Under the pieces are notes generated by a model, which worked only from the letters and a program-made list of their open reading frames with translations, was not told the DNA's origin and made no database searches. From Clostridia bacterium (GTDB taxonomy: Bacteria; Bacillota; Clostridia; Christensenellales; Borkfalkiaceae), in NCBI GenBank assembly GCA_017887095.1, contig JAGHIT010000090.1, positions 1 through 60,653 on the forward strand: a stretch of DNA of 60,653 nucleotides, written 5' to 3'. Positions 1-9,100 of the stretch are shown piece after piece; position 1 is the first letter of the stretch; the number at the start of each line of letters is the position of its first letter. Position numbers and translations under genes: made by a program.

Positions 1-153
1 TATAATAAAGTGCAGCGAATAATATTCCCTCGTACGCCGCTCGATCTTTTTGACCGGGCTGCACCACTCTTCACAGCACCGCAGGACGGAGATCCGATAC
101 CGTTCATGGTTGAACAACGCTTTTCCGTTGACATCTACTTCGATATAACTCAC
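1..153 (-). CDS. N-terminus of a possible AraC-type regulator (cut by window edge)
   Basis: The first 51 codons are present and the rest lies left of the window. The start is a GTG at 153-151 with a purine-rich GGAAAGGGTGAGAA stretch just upstream; an earlier GTG in another frame hits a stop after 18 codons. The visible peptide begins MSYIEVDVNGKALF and ends with REYYSLHFII. Its Cys pair (RCCEEWC) and the R-x-YYSLHFI ending resemble the N-terminal sensor (cupin) part of AraC-family regulators, where a Y-x-L-x-F/Y-V/I strand precedes a glycine-rich turn. That likeness is an inference from a short piece, and no DNA-binding domain is visible. The leader upstream contains two mutually exclusive hairpins (185-225), which fits a regulated gene. 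Confidence 0.5.
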   Translation of the reverse strand, partial: MSYIEVDVNGKALFNHERYRISVLRCCEEWCSPVKKIERRTREYYSLHFII

Positions 154-184
154 TTCTCACCCTTTCCTTTTCGATTAAATCCTT

Positions 185-225
185 TTGTGCGTTGTCAAGG
201 ACAACGCACAAGGGGCCCCTTGTGC
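185..225 (-). promoter_or_regulatory. Overlapping, mutually exclusive hairpins in a 5' leader
   Basis: Two perfect inverted repeats share one arm. 206-225 is a 20-bp palindrome, and 185-196 pairs with 200-211 as a 12-bp stem with a 3-base loop. On the minus transcript the order is arm A, shared arm B, arm C, so A-B and B-C cannot form together. The ribosome-binding region of the gene starting at 153 lies about 20 bases past arm C. The layout is like an attenuator or translation switch. No T-run follows arm C, so simple termination is unlikely. Confidence 0.45.
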
Positions 226-369
226 TGATCGTATTCGTTCTTTTTTCATGTTTCATTATAATTTGTATCTTTTCCCCGTCAATAGCTTTATTTCAAAAAG
301 ACACAATAATCCACCTTCCCCTTAAAGATCGAACCATCACTCTTATTCCCAACGAATAATTCAGGACAA

Positions 370-416
370 AAGGAAGCCCTGCCGAAAGTTTGTATCTCGG
401 CAGGACTTCCTTTTTG
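370..416. terminator. Strong hairpin terminator, T-runs both ways
   Basis: GGAAG-c-CCTGCCGA pairs with TCGGCAGG-a-CTTCC around an 11-base loop. T-runs flank it on both strands (CTTTTTG on plus, CTTTTG on minus). It ends whatever is transcribed leftward from 430-500 and would also stop rightward reading. Confidence 0.75.
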
Positions 417-430
417 TTTTGAATTTCTTT

Positions 431-508
431 TTATTCCTCTTTCATGCCTATCACCATAGCCGGCAGTTCAAATCCTGTTTTTTTGATAATTCGCAAAAAA
501 GCAGCCAT
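431..508 (-). CDS. Possible 25-residue peptide
   Basis: A 25-codon frame starts at ATG 508-506 and stops with TAA at 431, just ahead of the terminator at 370-416. The peptide is basic and amphipathic in its first half (MAAFLRIIKKTGFELPAM) and acidic at the end (MKEE). There is no good Shine-Dalgarno sequence; the nearest purine-rich stretch, GGGGCAGAG, sits about 10 bases upstream of the ATG. It lies between the tRNA-Thr terminator and the 370-416 terminator, so it would need its own promoter, and I do not see one. It may be a remnant or chance. No family recognised. Confidence 0.2.
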   Translation of the reverse strand: MAAFLRIIKKTGFELPAMVIGMKEE

Positions 509-564
509 AAAATATTATCTCTGCCCCACGTTTCATAAGCGCTCGTCTTAGCCGCATACATAGC

Positions 565-603
565 AAAAAACCTTGAAAACCGTACTGTTTTTCAAGGTTT
601 TTT
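565..603 (-). terminator. tRNA-Thr terminator
   Basis: A 15-bp perfect stem (565-579 with 589-603) has a 9-base loop and ends in a six-T run on the minus strand. It sits about 28 bases past the CCA end of the tRNA and should release the tRNA precursor. Confidence 0.85.
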
Positions 604-630
604 GTCTTGCAGCCCTTTCGTCTGCAAGCA

Positions 631-706
631 TGGAGCTGATAGCGGGATTTGAACCCGCGACCTCGTCCTTACCAAGGACGTGCTCTACCTACTGAGCCAT
701 ATCAGC
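631..706 (-). tRNA. tRNA-Thr (anticodon GGT)
   Basis: A 76-base cloverleaf read on the minus strand. The acceptor stem GCTGATA pairs with TATCAGC, followed by discriminator T and an encoded CCA (633-631). The D-arm carries GCTCAGTAGGTAGAGC, the anticodon stem CGTCC/GGACG closes the loop TTGGTAA with GGT as anticodon, and the T-arm has the usual GGTTCAAATCC loop. It reads ACC and ACU threonine codons. It has its own promoter at 832-860 and terminator at 565-603, so it is a single-gene unit. Confidence 0.97.
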
Positions 707-831
707 AAATGAAGTTTTTGCCTATTTTGGGATTTCGGCGTACCCCTTTTCGCCCCGATATTCCTTAGCAAAGATACTCTTTTCCCGCTAAGCAACATCT
801 CGTTGCTACAATTCACAAACAACGCTTATTT

Positions 832-860
832 AGTATACTCAAATACGACAGTTAAGTCAA
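832..860 (-). promoter_or_regulatory. Sigma-A promoter for tRNA-Thr
   Basis: TTGACT (860-855), 17-base spacer, TATACT (837-832) on the minus strand. It leaves a leader of about 120 bases before the tRNA 5' end. A small AGCAAC/GTTGCT hairpin sits in that leader at about 790-806. Confidence 0.8.
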
Positions 861-969
861 GCATTTTATTCCCCTTCCGCAAAAACAATCAAAAAATTTT
901 CCAACCGCCATGATCTAATCTTTATGTGTTCCATAATCTAAAAATCGTCTGCATGCATATACTGATGAC

Positions 970-2001
970 GTGAAACGATTGCTCTTTACCGGCGGCGGAA
1001 GTGCAGGACACGTTGTCCCCAATCTTGCCGTCATGCAAGAACTGATACATTCCTACAAAATTGCCTACATGGGAACAGACGGCATTGAACAAAATATAAT
1101 AAAATCATTTGGCTGTCCGTACTTTTGCGTCAACTGCCCGAAACTGTCACGCTCTCTTACGCCGAAAAACCTATCTATCCCCTTCCGTCTTGCTGCCTCT
1201 CAACGCAAAGCGCTCGAAATTTTCCGCCATGAACAATTTGATCTCGTTTTCTCCAAGGGCGGTTATGCGAGCTATCCGGCTGTTTGGGCTGCTCATCGCC
1301 TGAAAATTCCCATTATATCTCACGAAAGCGACCTTTCCCCCGGATTATGCACACGCATGATTGCAGGAAAATGCCGCTATATTCTCACTTCTTTTCCTGA
1401 AACAGCGGAAAAGTTCCGAAACGGAAAATGGGTCGGGTCTCCTATCCGGCGCGAAATCTTTTCAGGCGACGCTTCATCTGCCCGTCGGAAATACGGTTTT
1501 TCCGGCACAAAACCGGTGTTGCTTGTTTTGGGCGGAGGAAGCGGCAGCCGCATACTCAACGAAGCAATACGAAAGCAACTCGCAAAATTACTTCCCGATT
1601 TTGACATCCTGCATCTTTGCGGAAAGGGAAATATTGTAAAAAGTACTCACCGCGGATATATACAGCTGGAATACGAAGCAGATATGGGGGACGCTTATGC
1701 ATGCTGCGACCTGGCGCTTTCACGGGCGGGAAGCAATGCTGTTTTTGAGCTTATTGCCTTAAAAAAACCTGCTTTGCTTGTTCCGCTCGCACACGCCACA
1801 CGCGGCGATCAAGCGAAAAATGCCGCGTATTTTGCCAAGAAAGACTTGTGTGCGGTACTTGATGAACAACAACTCGATCAGCTCCCCTCCGCTCTTCTAT
1901 GTCTGTATGGAAATGCAAGGATCCGTAATGCCCTGCAGTCCGACATTACCGTCAGTGCTACCCAAGCGATTTCGGAAATCATTCGCTCTGTCATTGCGTA
2001 G
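970..2001 (+). CDS. murG: MurG, lipid II-forming GlcNAc transferase
   Basis: Transfers N-acetylglucosamine from UDP-GlcNAc to lipid I to give lipid II, on the inner face of the membrane. The 343-residue protein has the N-terminal glycine loop TGGGSAGHVVPNLA (residues 7-20), the clostridial HESDLSPG motif in place of the HEQN seen in many MurG proteins, a second glycine-rich loop GGGSGSRILN and the donor-site SRAGSNAVFEL. This is close to the usual 350-365 residues. The start is GTG at 970, because an in-frame TAA at 934-936 leaves only CTG 949 as an alternative; no clear Shine-Dalgarno sequence is visible. It stands alone, away from a dcw cluster, and its 3' end overlaps the convergent yunB by 11 bases, so the two transcripts meet tail to tail. 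Confidence 0.93.
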   Translation: MKRLLFTGGGSAGHVVPNLAVMQELIHSYKIAYMGTDGIEQNIIKSFGCPYFCVNCPKLSRSLTPKNLSIPFRLAASQRKALEIFRHEQFDLVFSKGGYASYPAVWAAHRLKIPIISHESDLSPGLCTRMIAGKCRYILTSFPETAEKFRNGKWVGSPIRREIFSGDASSARRKYGFSGTKPVLLVLGGGSGSRILNEAIRKQLAKLLPDFDILHLCGKGNIVKSTHRGYIQLEYEADMGDAYACCDLALSRAGSNAVFELIALKKPALLVPLAHATRGDQAKNAAYFAKKDLCAVLDEQQLDQLPSALLCLYGNARIRNALQSDITVSATQAISEIIRSVIA

Positions 2002-2656
2002 TTTTGACAACGTAGCCATCCCCAAAGATATTCGCATATAAATATGTTTCCGGCACATCCCCGATCAGCACGCTCTCGGCGATCAGTACCTGTGTCGTAA
2101 CGGTAAACCGGTTGGTCCTGCCCGGAAGAACAACAGAGAGGTCGGATTCAACTTCCAGATAAATGCTATGTCGGGTCTGATTGATCCCCGCGCTGTCAAA
2201 ATCGGCAGTAAAACGACTGCTGACGACAGCAACCGGGATCATGGATATCATGACGCCGGGACCGACACCGACCAAAGCGTCAATGCCAAAAAACGCACCG
2301 AGCGGTATCGTGACGCCCGCCTCACTTTTTTGCTGTATCTTTTTTTGAGAAAGATATGCCGCGTCTCGGGCTATCCGATTGATTTCATACGCATTTGCCG
2401 TTAGTGCGCGGATATCCCCCGCGCTGTTTCGCACGACTTCGACAAGGTCATCGTAACGCACCTCATCCGCCAGCGTCTCAAAAATCGCCTCATTGACAGC
2501 TTCTGCCGTACGCGAACGCAGGAATTCCTCGACCGCAGACAATATGGTCGAGGTGATACTGCGATACCATAAAACAGCGCAGAGAACAAACATGCCAGCA
2601 AGAACGACGAAGACAATCCTGCGGACAATTCGATTGGTTCTGGAACGATATTTCAC
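1991..2656 (-). CDS. yunB: Sporulation protein YunB family
   Basis: A 221-residue membrane-anchored protein of the YunB family, which is under mother-cell control in Bacillus and needed for normal spore formation; its biochemical role is unknown. There is a basic N-terminus and one membrane helix at about residues 13-30. It is followed by a region rich in conserved small residues, with an IPLGAFFGIDALVGVGPGV stretch typical of YunB, and a beta-rich C-terminus ending in NIFGDGYVVKTTQ. The start is a GTG at 2656 with a TAG two codons upstream; I see no Shine-Dalgarno sequence, so a later start is possible. It supports a spore-forming ancestry for the host. It lies after the YjzC-like gene but behind that gene's terminator. 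Confidence 0.85.
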   Translation of the reverse strand: MKYRSRTNRIVRRIVFVVLAGMFVLCAVLWYRSITSTILSAVEEFLRSRTAEAVNEAIFETLADEVRYDDLVEVVRNSAGDIRALTANAYEINRIARDAAYLSQKKIQQKSEAGVTIPLGAFFGIDALVGVGPGVMISMIPVAVVSSRFTADFDSAGINQTRHSIYLEVESDLSVVLPGRTNRFTVTTQVLIAESVLIGDVPETYLYANIFGDGYVVKTTQ

Positions 2657-2756
2657 ATACTATTGTATGCATAGAGATAACCCGGCATGCGGAAGCCTGC
2701 AATCAGCCGCATAATTTCCCATCTTCATTTCACACGATGCGTCACATAGAAGCAAT

Positions 2757-2790
2757 GAGAAAAAGCGGGACAAATTACGTCCCGCTTCTC
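2757..2790 (-). terminator. Terminator after the YjzC-like gene
   Basis: On the minus strand AAGCGGGACG and TCCCGCTT form a stem closed by a short AT-rich loop and followed by TTTTTC. It lies 16 bases past the stop codon at 2806. Confidence 0.75.
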
Positions 2791-2805
2791 CTTTTTCCTT
2801 TGTTG

Positions 2806-2958
2806 TCAGTCCTCAGACTCGTAGTGGCAGTCCGAACGCTGTGTAGGCGGCATCGTTTCGCCTTCACCCACATAGATGGTGTTGATGACATTGCCCTGCG
2901 CATCCATGACCTTATACGAACCGGTCTTGGGACAGGTATCACCGCAATTCAATCTCAT
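2806..2958 (-). CDS. Small YjzC-like protein (50 residues)
   Basis: A 50-residue protein starting at ATG 2958 behind a strong GGAGGTGAATC ribosome-binding site and ending at TGA 2806. It begins MRLNCGDTCPKTGSYKVMD, then VINTIYVGEGETMPPTQ, and ends HYESED. The P-x-T-G-x-Y core followed by a GE-x-x-PPT turn resembles the small YjzC-type proteins of Bacillus, which have no known function. Two cysteines (NCGDTC) near the N-terminus could bind a metal. It is a single-gene unit between the uppP terminator and its own terminator. Its function is not known. Confidence 0.75.
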   Translation of the reverse strand: MRLNCGDTCPKTGSYKVMDAQGNVINTIYVGEGETMPPTQRSDCHYESED

Positions 2959-3007
2959 GATTCACCTCCGATACTATTATCATGTGCGAAAACGCAGCTT
3001 TTATACA

Positions 3008-3037
3008 TAAAAAAGACGTCCTGTACGGACGTCTTTT
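3008..3037 (-). terminator. uppP terminator
   Basis: GACGTCC-GTAC-AGGACGTC followed by six Ts on the minus strand, starting 8 bases past the uppP stop. Confidence 0.9.
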
Positions 3038-3044
3038 GAGAACT

Positions 3045-3869
3045 TTATACAATGACTCCTGCGGCACAGAGCGAAAAACAAACGACGGACAAGGCGACCA
3101 GATAGACGCTGAACCAGACATAATTTGCCTTTCGGATGACCTTGAGCATAAGCTTGATGGCAAGAAACCCAAACACCATGGCGAGCACGATGCCAACGAT
3201 CATGCCGGCGATGCCGCTCGTTCCGAAGCCGGCGACGCTCTCAGGTTCGCGGACGATGCCGAAAACCTCCACAGCAAAACTGCCCAAAATGACAGGAATA
3301 CTCATCAGAAAAGAAAATTTTGCAACTTCCTCGCGTCTGGTACCTGCCAGCGTTCCCGCAACGATGGTCGAGCCGCTGCGCGAGATACCCGGAAAGAGAG
3401 CGACCGCCTGCATGACACCCATCGCGACCGACGATCTCCAGCCAAGCGGCTTTTGCGTCTTTTGTCGCTTTGCGATCATTTCACAGATGACCAACAACAA
3501 TGCCGTCAAAGCGAAACAGACGGAAAGATACAAGATGCCGTCGCCTCCCGAGAAAAGCGAATCGATCTGATCGCTGAAAATAAGACCGATGACCCCTGCA
3601 GGAATGGTCGCAACGATCAACATAAGCAGCGTCTTGAACGGTTTTCTGAAGAGAGCGAGAATGTCTCTCCAAAAGACAACTATGACCGCAATGAGCGTAC
3701 CCAGGTGCATCATAATATTGATAAGGGTCATGGTTCCGTCACCCATATCAAACCCGAGCACACGCTGCAACAGCGTTAGATGTCCGCTGGAAGAAACGGG
3801 CAGGAACTCAGTGAGTCCCTGCACCACTCCCAATATGCTTGATTTCCAAATTGCTTCCCAAAGGCCCAT
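3045..3869 (-). CDS. uppP: Undecaprenyl-diphosphatase UppP (BacA)
   Basis: Removes one phosphate from undecaprenyl pyrophosphate to recycle the lipid carrier for wall synthesis, which also gives basal bacitracin tolerance. The 274-residue polytopic protein carries both family signatures: GLTEFLPVSSSGH (residues 18-30), with the catalytic glutamate, and PGISRSGSTI (160-169), with the phosphate-binding arginine and serine. Length is normal for the family. It starts at ATG 3869 with GAGAGGATGTA upstream. It begins only 16 bases after the stop of the foldase lipoprotein gene, so the two are probably co-transcribed, joining lipid-carrier recycling with extracellular folding. Confidence 0.96.
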   Translation of the reverse strand: MGLWEAIWKSSILGVVQGLTEFLPVSSSGHLTLLQRVLGFDMGDGTMTLINIMMHLGTLIAVIVVFWRDILALFRKPFKTLLMLIVATIPAGVIGLIFSDQIDSLFSGGDGILYLSVCFALTALLLVICEMIAKRQKTQKPLGWRSSVAMGVMQAVALFPGISRSGSTIVAGTLAGTRREEVAKFSFLMSIPVILGSFAVEVFGIVREPESVAGFGTSGIAGMIVGIVLAMVFGFLAIKLMLKVIRKANYVWFSVYLVALSVVCFSLCAAGVIV

Positions 3870-3885
3870 TACATCCTCTCACGAA

Positions 3886-6018
3886 TCAGGATGCCGTATC
3901 CAGACCGCTTAAGTCTGCGTAGGCATCTTTATGAACGACAGCGCAATCTTTGAACTCCTCAATCGCGTTGGATTGGTGAATCGAAGCGTATTCACCGACG
4001 AGATCAGAACAAAGAGCTTCATAGAACAGATAAGAGAACGTTCCTTCTGTGCTTCTGTCATCCCAATTGAAGGTATAAGGGGCAATCACTTTACCGTCGT
4101 CATCCGCCACAAAGGAGAATGTGCAATAGACGATATGCCAGCCGTAATCGGAAGGAACAACGACATAATTCCCTGCGCCCTGACGGCAAACATATTGCGC
4201 AGCGTATTCAAATTCCGCAACAAAATCTGTGGAACCTGTGGAAATGACATATCCGAAATAATCGTTCAAGCCCGCCGTATCCGTATTATATGCAAATGAA
4301 AGCTCATTCATCACGGAATATGCAACATTCTCCGCACTTCCGGGCAAGAAAAATTCATTCGCATTAAATCCGTTTGTAAATTCCACCTTTCCGGCATAAT
4401 AGACAAACTTGCTATAGTCGACCGCGCCGCTCTCGGTATAGTAATCAGATACAGAACGGTTATAATATACCGTGTTGTCAGAGACCTTATTGACGGTATC
4501 GTCCGCATCGATCCCATTCACATAACTGCCCGCTGTAACGGTATAGGAATCACCTTCGACGGTGACTTCGGATGCTGCCTGCTTAAGGTAACCCTCCATC
4601 TCCGCAATAAATTCATCAATGCTGATACGGTTCGGTCTTACCACATACTCATCGTCCGCATTCTTGCTGACAGATCCGTTATAGGTATAATAGCCAAGGT
4701 AGTTGGGGACACGCTCATACTGTTCGTTTCCGCCAAGACTGTCCTCAAAGAACAGATAACTTCTTGAAGAATCCCCTCCCGTATACAGCTTCTCGTTTCC
4801 GGTCGCATCAAAAGCGTAATCTTCATCGGTGAACCAAGTACCGCGCTGGTCGGTACCGCGCACATTTTTCAGGATCGCCGCACGCTGAAGGAAATTGTTT
4901 CCCTTTACATCGCCAAGATCTGCGGGTGCGTTCTCGAGATCCAAGCTCTGCGAAGTGGAAAACGGAATGAGAATATTGATGACATAGCCATAGTTCGCTT
5001 CCGGCGCGGTAAGCACAAAGGATGTGTCCGAAACACCGTCAAGCGCCGTCTCAAAGCTATCGGTATCTTCCGCAAACGCAGTCGCCTGGCGCTCATAGGT
5101 AGTATTGTAAATGTCTTGTGCGTACGTCTCGGTGATCGATCCGCGGATATTATCCTCAAACTTTTCGGTAAGCTTGTTGATGATCGCCGTCTCATATGCG
5201 TTGGCAAGCTCAGACTTGAAATAGGTCAGACTTTCGATATTACTGACGTCTTCGCCCGATTCAACCAAAGAATTAGCGCGCAGGCTGGCAATAAGTGCAC
5301 TGTATGCTTTACGACGCGTTGTGGACGTAGACCCCTCCAGCGTCTCATAGCCGGGGCAATCCGCCGCAGCATTGGATCCGGTATAAATGTGATACGCAGG
5401 ATTGTAGTAATCTTCCGTCTCCGTATCGATTCCGGTGGGCGCCGTACGGGCAGTAGATGTATCGTCGTGCGTATGATCGTGATCAAGGTAACTCTCTTCC
5501 TGCGAATCGAGCGTGTTGTTGATAAGCTGACGGGTCGAATACAGCGCCTGCGCCGTCTCCTCGCTGTCCAGGAAATAAGAAAGTCCTGCAAGTCTGCGGT
5601 CAATGCCCGAAAGCCCTGCAACCGCCGCTTCATAGCCCGCAACGGTAATATCCGGCTCGCTTTCATCATCGAGCAGATAGAGCATCGCATACTGAATATA
5701 GATCTGACGGTTGACCAGTGTTTCGCTGATCATTTCAAACGTATCATAATACGTCCAGCCGTACGATTGCATCAGCGAATAACCCGTCGAAACAAAATAG
5801 GCAACCATGTCACGCTTTGTGATCTCCGTCGTACCGATCACATCGCCGTATGACGCATACTCGCTGTTTGCGAAATTTTCGCTCTCGGTAATATTGACCT
5901 CTGCAATAGTCTGCGCATAATCCTTACTTACATTGGTAGAAATATCGCAGCCTGCAAGAAGTGTGCCGCTCAATGCCGCGGCAAGCGCAACTGCCGCTAC
6001 TTTCGTCGTCTTCTTCAT
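3886..6018 (-). CDS. PrsA/SurA-type foldase lipoprotein with interrupted parvulin domain
   Basis: A 710-residue lipoprotein. I place the start at ATG 6018, giving MKKTTKVAAV and a signal peptide with lipobox LLAGC (Cys24); frame upstream is open but lacks a signal. Residues about 60-260 look like the helical SurA/PrsA N-domain (an ETLVNRQIYIQYA helix). A parvulin-type prolyl isomerase fold seems split: a first strand YGYVINILIPF near residue 343 and the closing part FVAEFEYAAQYV to YGWHIVYCTF near 595-632, separated by about 230 residues rich in Tyr, Asp and Ser. PrsA is normally near 300 residues. It has its own promoter (6080-6108) just downstream of mfd, the same order as in other Firmicutes. 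Likely role: folding of exported proteins. Confidence 0.8.
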   Translation of the reverse strand: MKKTTKVAAVALAAALSGTLLAGCDISTNVSKDYAQTIAEVNITESENFANSEYASYGDVIGTTEITKRDMVAYFVSTGYSLMQSYGWTYYDTFEMISETLVNRQIYIQYAMLYLLDDESEPDITVAGYEAAVAGLSGIDRRLAGLSYFLDSEETAQALYSTRQLINNTLDSQEESYLDHDHTHDDTSTARTAPTGIDTETEDYYNPAYHIYTGSNAAADCPGYETLEGSTSTTRRKAYSALIASLRANSLVESGEDVSNIESLTYFKSELANAYETAIINKLTEKFEDNIRGSITETYAQDIYNTTYERQATAFAEDTDSFETALDGVSDTSFVLTAPEANYGYVINILIPFSTSQSLDLENAPADLGDVKGNNFLQRAAILKNVRGTDQRGTWFTDEDYAFDATGNEKLYTGGDSSRSYLFFEDSLGGNEQYERVPNYLGYYTYNGSVSKNADDEYVVRPNRISIDEFIAEMEGYLKQAASEVTVEGDSYTVTAGSYVNGIDADDTVNKVSDNTVYYNRSVSDYYTESGAVDYSKFVYYAGKVEFTNGFNANEFFLPGSAENVAYSVMNELSFAYNTDTAGLNDYFGYVISTGSTDFVAEFEYAAQYVCRQGAGNYVVVPSDYGWHIVYCTFSFVADDDGKVIAPYTFNWDDRSTEGTFSYLFYEALCSDLVGEYASIHQSNAIEEFKDCAVVHKDAYADLSGLDTAS

Positions 6019-6079
6019 TGTATACCCCGAAACTGATTGTGCTGATGCGGTGATAGCCGCATTTCTGCAATTCTTGTCT

Positions 6080-6121
6080 ATTATATCGTATTTCAACGAA
6101 TTTCGCAATGATTTCGCAATG
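6080..6121 (-). promoter_or_regulatory. Promoter of the foldase gene with tandem 11-mer
   Basis: TTGCGA (6108-6103), 17-base spacer, TATAAT (6085-6080) on the minus strand, giving a leader of about 55 bases. Two exact tandem copies of CATTGCGAAAT (6121-6111 and 6110-6100) cover the -35 box, which may be a protein-binding site or a chance duplication. Confidence 0.7.
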
Positions 6122-6125
6122 AAAA

Positions 6126-9100
6126 TCAGGTAAAAGTTCGTGCAAACTTTAAAAAATTTGTCATCAGAATCATTGTCTTGGCACCGCTTCCCTGCGGACG
6201 GAACGTCACGACGGGTGCGCTGGTCATATCCAACCCGACCGCAGCTGCATACTTCTCCATAGCGGCGTTCAATCCTTCCGATGCAAGTGCATTGAGAGAG
6301 GAAAATTCCAGCGCTCCGCCACGCTTTCCTACAGAAATTTTCTTCACCCCCATCGGAACGGCATAACTCTTCATCAGCGCAATGACCAACAGGTTCAGGG
6401 ACTCTTCGGGAAGAGGACCGTATGTCTCCTCCATCGAGCGGCAGACACGTTTATAATCCGTAAGCGTACGAATATCTGCAATCTGCTTATAACAGTCCAT
6501 GCGCCCCGCGCCCGACTCAATATAACGCTCCGGAATATATGCGGTCGCCTTGATGTCCAGATCGACCGCCTCCTGCCGTTCGCCCGTAAGTTCCTCTTTC
6601 AGAATCTTCGCATATAGTTCATACCCGACTTTATCCATATGCCCGTGCTGCTCTGCGCCGAGGACATTACCCGCGCCGCGGATCTCCAGATCTCGCATAG
6701 CGATTTTGAAGCCCGAGCCAAGCTCCGTAAACTGCATGATCGCTTTCAACCGCTCTGCAGCGGTTTCTGTCATAATACGCTCCGGCTTATATGTGAGATA
6801 GGCATGCGCCAAACGGCTCCCACGCCCCACTCTGCCGCGCAGCTGATAGAGCTGAGAAATCCCGAGGCGGTCGGCATCGATCACGATAAGCGTGTTTGCA
6901 TTTGGCAAATCGATACCGTTTTCGATGATCGTCGTCGTGACAAGAACGTCATACTCACCGCGATAAAAGCCAAAGACGTTCTTTTCCAGCGTCGCCTTGT
7001 CCATCCTGCCGTGCGCAATGCACACGCGCGCCTCCGGCACGAACTCGGTAAGCCGCCTTGCATACGTCCCAATGGTCTCCACGCGATTATAGAGCAGAAA
7101 TACCTGTCCTCCGCGCGCGATCTCCCGTAAGATTGCGTCGCGAACGAGCGTCTCCGTCTCTTCGGCAACATATGTCTGTACGGGCAGACGTGCCCCCGGC
7201 GGCGTTTGAATGGTCGAGATATCGCGAATGCCCGAAAGCGAGAGGTGCAGCGTCCGCGGAATGGGCGTTGCCGTCATCGTAAGGCAATCCACGTCCCGCT
7301 TGTACGTCTTGATCTTTTCCTTGTGCTCCACACCGAAACGCTGTTCCTCATCAAGGATGAGAAGTCCCAGATCATGGAACCTGACATCGGAAGAGAGCAG
7401 ACGGTGGGTGCCGACGATCAGATCCACCTTCCCCGCCTGCAGATCGGCAAGCGTCGCTGCCGCCTCTTTTTCGGTACGGAAGCGATTGAGACAGGCAACG
7501 CGCACACCGAACGGTTCCATACGCTCCCGCGCCGTCTTATAGTGCTGTTCGCTGAGCACCGTACTCGGGCACATGAGAACCGCCTGTCTGCCCGAAAGGA
7601 TGCACAGATACGCTGCTCGCAGAGCAACTTCCGTCTTACCGAATCCGACGTCTCCGCACAAAAGACGATCCATAACCTTTGACGAGCGCATGTCGGCAAG
7701 GATCTCCTCGGTGGATGCCGCCTGATCGGGCGTATCCTCGTACGGGAAGGCGGCAATGAACTCGTCCATCTCCTCGAAGCAATCGGGAAAGACATAGCCG
7801 ACTTGTTCCTGTCGGGCGGCATAGAGCGCCTTCAGATCAAACGCAAGTTTTTTAAGCGACGCCCGAACGCGCGCCTTAACGCGTTCGAACTCACCGCCGC
7901 CGATCTTGGAAAGCGTTGGTGCGTCCCCACCCATGTATTTGGAGAGGACGTCCATCTGTTCGACGGGGACATGGAGCATGTCGCCGTCTTTATAAACAAG
8001 TGAGACATACTCCTTGGTGCCGTCCGTCGTCTCGATACGCTCTACACCCGTGACTTTTCCGACACCGTACGTCTCGTGGACGGCGTAGTCGCCGATCTCG
8101 GGCGCGAAGAAGAGATCCCCGCGCTTGCGCTTTAAGCGCCGCGCCCCTGCCGCCTTTGGAAAAAGATCGCTCGTGCCGATAACGGCAAGCCTGTTTTCGT
8201 GCAACAAAAAGCCGCTTTCCAGCGTATCCTCAAGTACTGCAACGTCTCTGAGGTCGGAAAGCCGCGCGGGCAGCGGCTGTACAGAAATGCGCTCCTCCGA
8301 TAACGCTTCACGCATCTTTCCGGCACGCTCCGAAGTTCCGCACCAGAGCATGACGCGATACCCCGTCTTACGCCATGCTTTGATATCGACCATCAGATCG
8401 GGAAGCGAACCAAGATACCGACGTGCGGGCGTCGAAGTAAAGTTGAACAACTTGAGCGGTTCAAAGAAATATGCGTTTCCGGCAAATGTTTGCAGAGCGA
8501 CGGTGCGAAAGTCGGTAAAACGTTCCATACGCTGAGCGGACACATACTGGTTGACGGAGAAAGACATGACCTCTCCCCCTTTTTCCAGTTCGGAAAAGCG
8601 CTCAAAGTGCTCTTTGTACATGCCGACGAGCTTATCCTTGATGAGTTTACACTCGTCAAAGACAAGAAGCGTCCCTTCGGGCAGCGTGGAAAACAGGTCT
8701 GTCGAATTATCCAACAGAGGAAGGACAAAATCGTTTGGACCGCCCGCCTCCAAGTCCGAAAGGATCTGCTGCGTCCTGGAATATGCCGCCGTGGACGATG
8801 CCTTTTTGCTCTCCGAATGCAGCAACTGCAATATGCGCGCCCATTCCTCATCCGTACAAACTGCGTCTGTAGCAGCGACAAGGTCAACGCAGGAAAGCTT
8901 TTCATAGCGCTCGCCCGTTACCTCATCGTAGGGCTTGATGCTCTCTACCTCATCCCCAAAAAAATCAATGCGGACAGGATGCTCCATATTGACGGGATAA
9001 ATGTCCAGAACATCGCCGCGAACGGCAAAAGTACCGCGCTGCTCAGGACTGTACTCGCGCGAATACCCCGCGCGCACAAGTCCGTCGATGAGCTGACGCA

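Noticed and set aside
10-228. 72-codon plus-strand frame at the left edge
   Set aside because: It is antisense to the better-supported GTG-started frame at 1-153, runs through the hairpins at 185-225 and has no ribosome-binding site.
2640-2675. CATACAAT before yunB as a SigE -10 box
   Set aside because: It lies only about 5 bases from the GTG start and has no matching -35 sequence at the right distance.
2959-3000. Possible sporulation (SigG/SigF-like) promoter before the YjzC-like gene
   Set aside because: TGTATA and CATGATA are near-matches, but the 17-base spacing is too long and a match this loose is not convincing.
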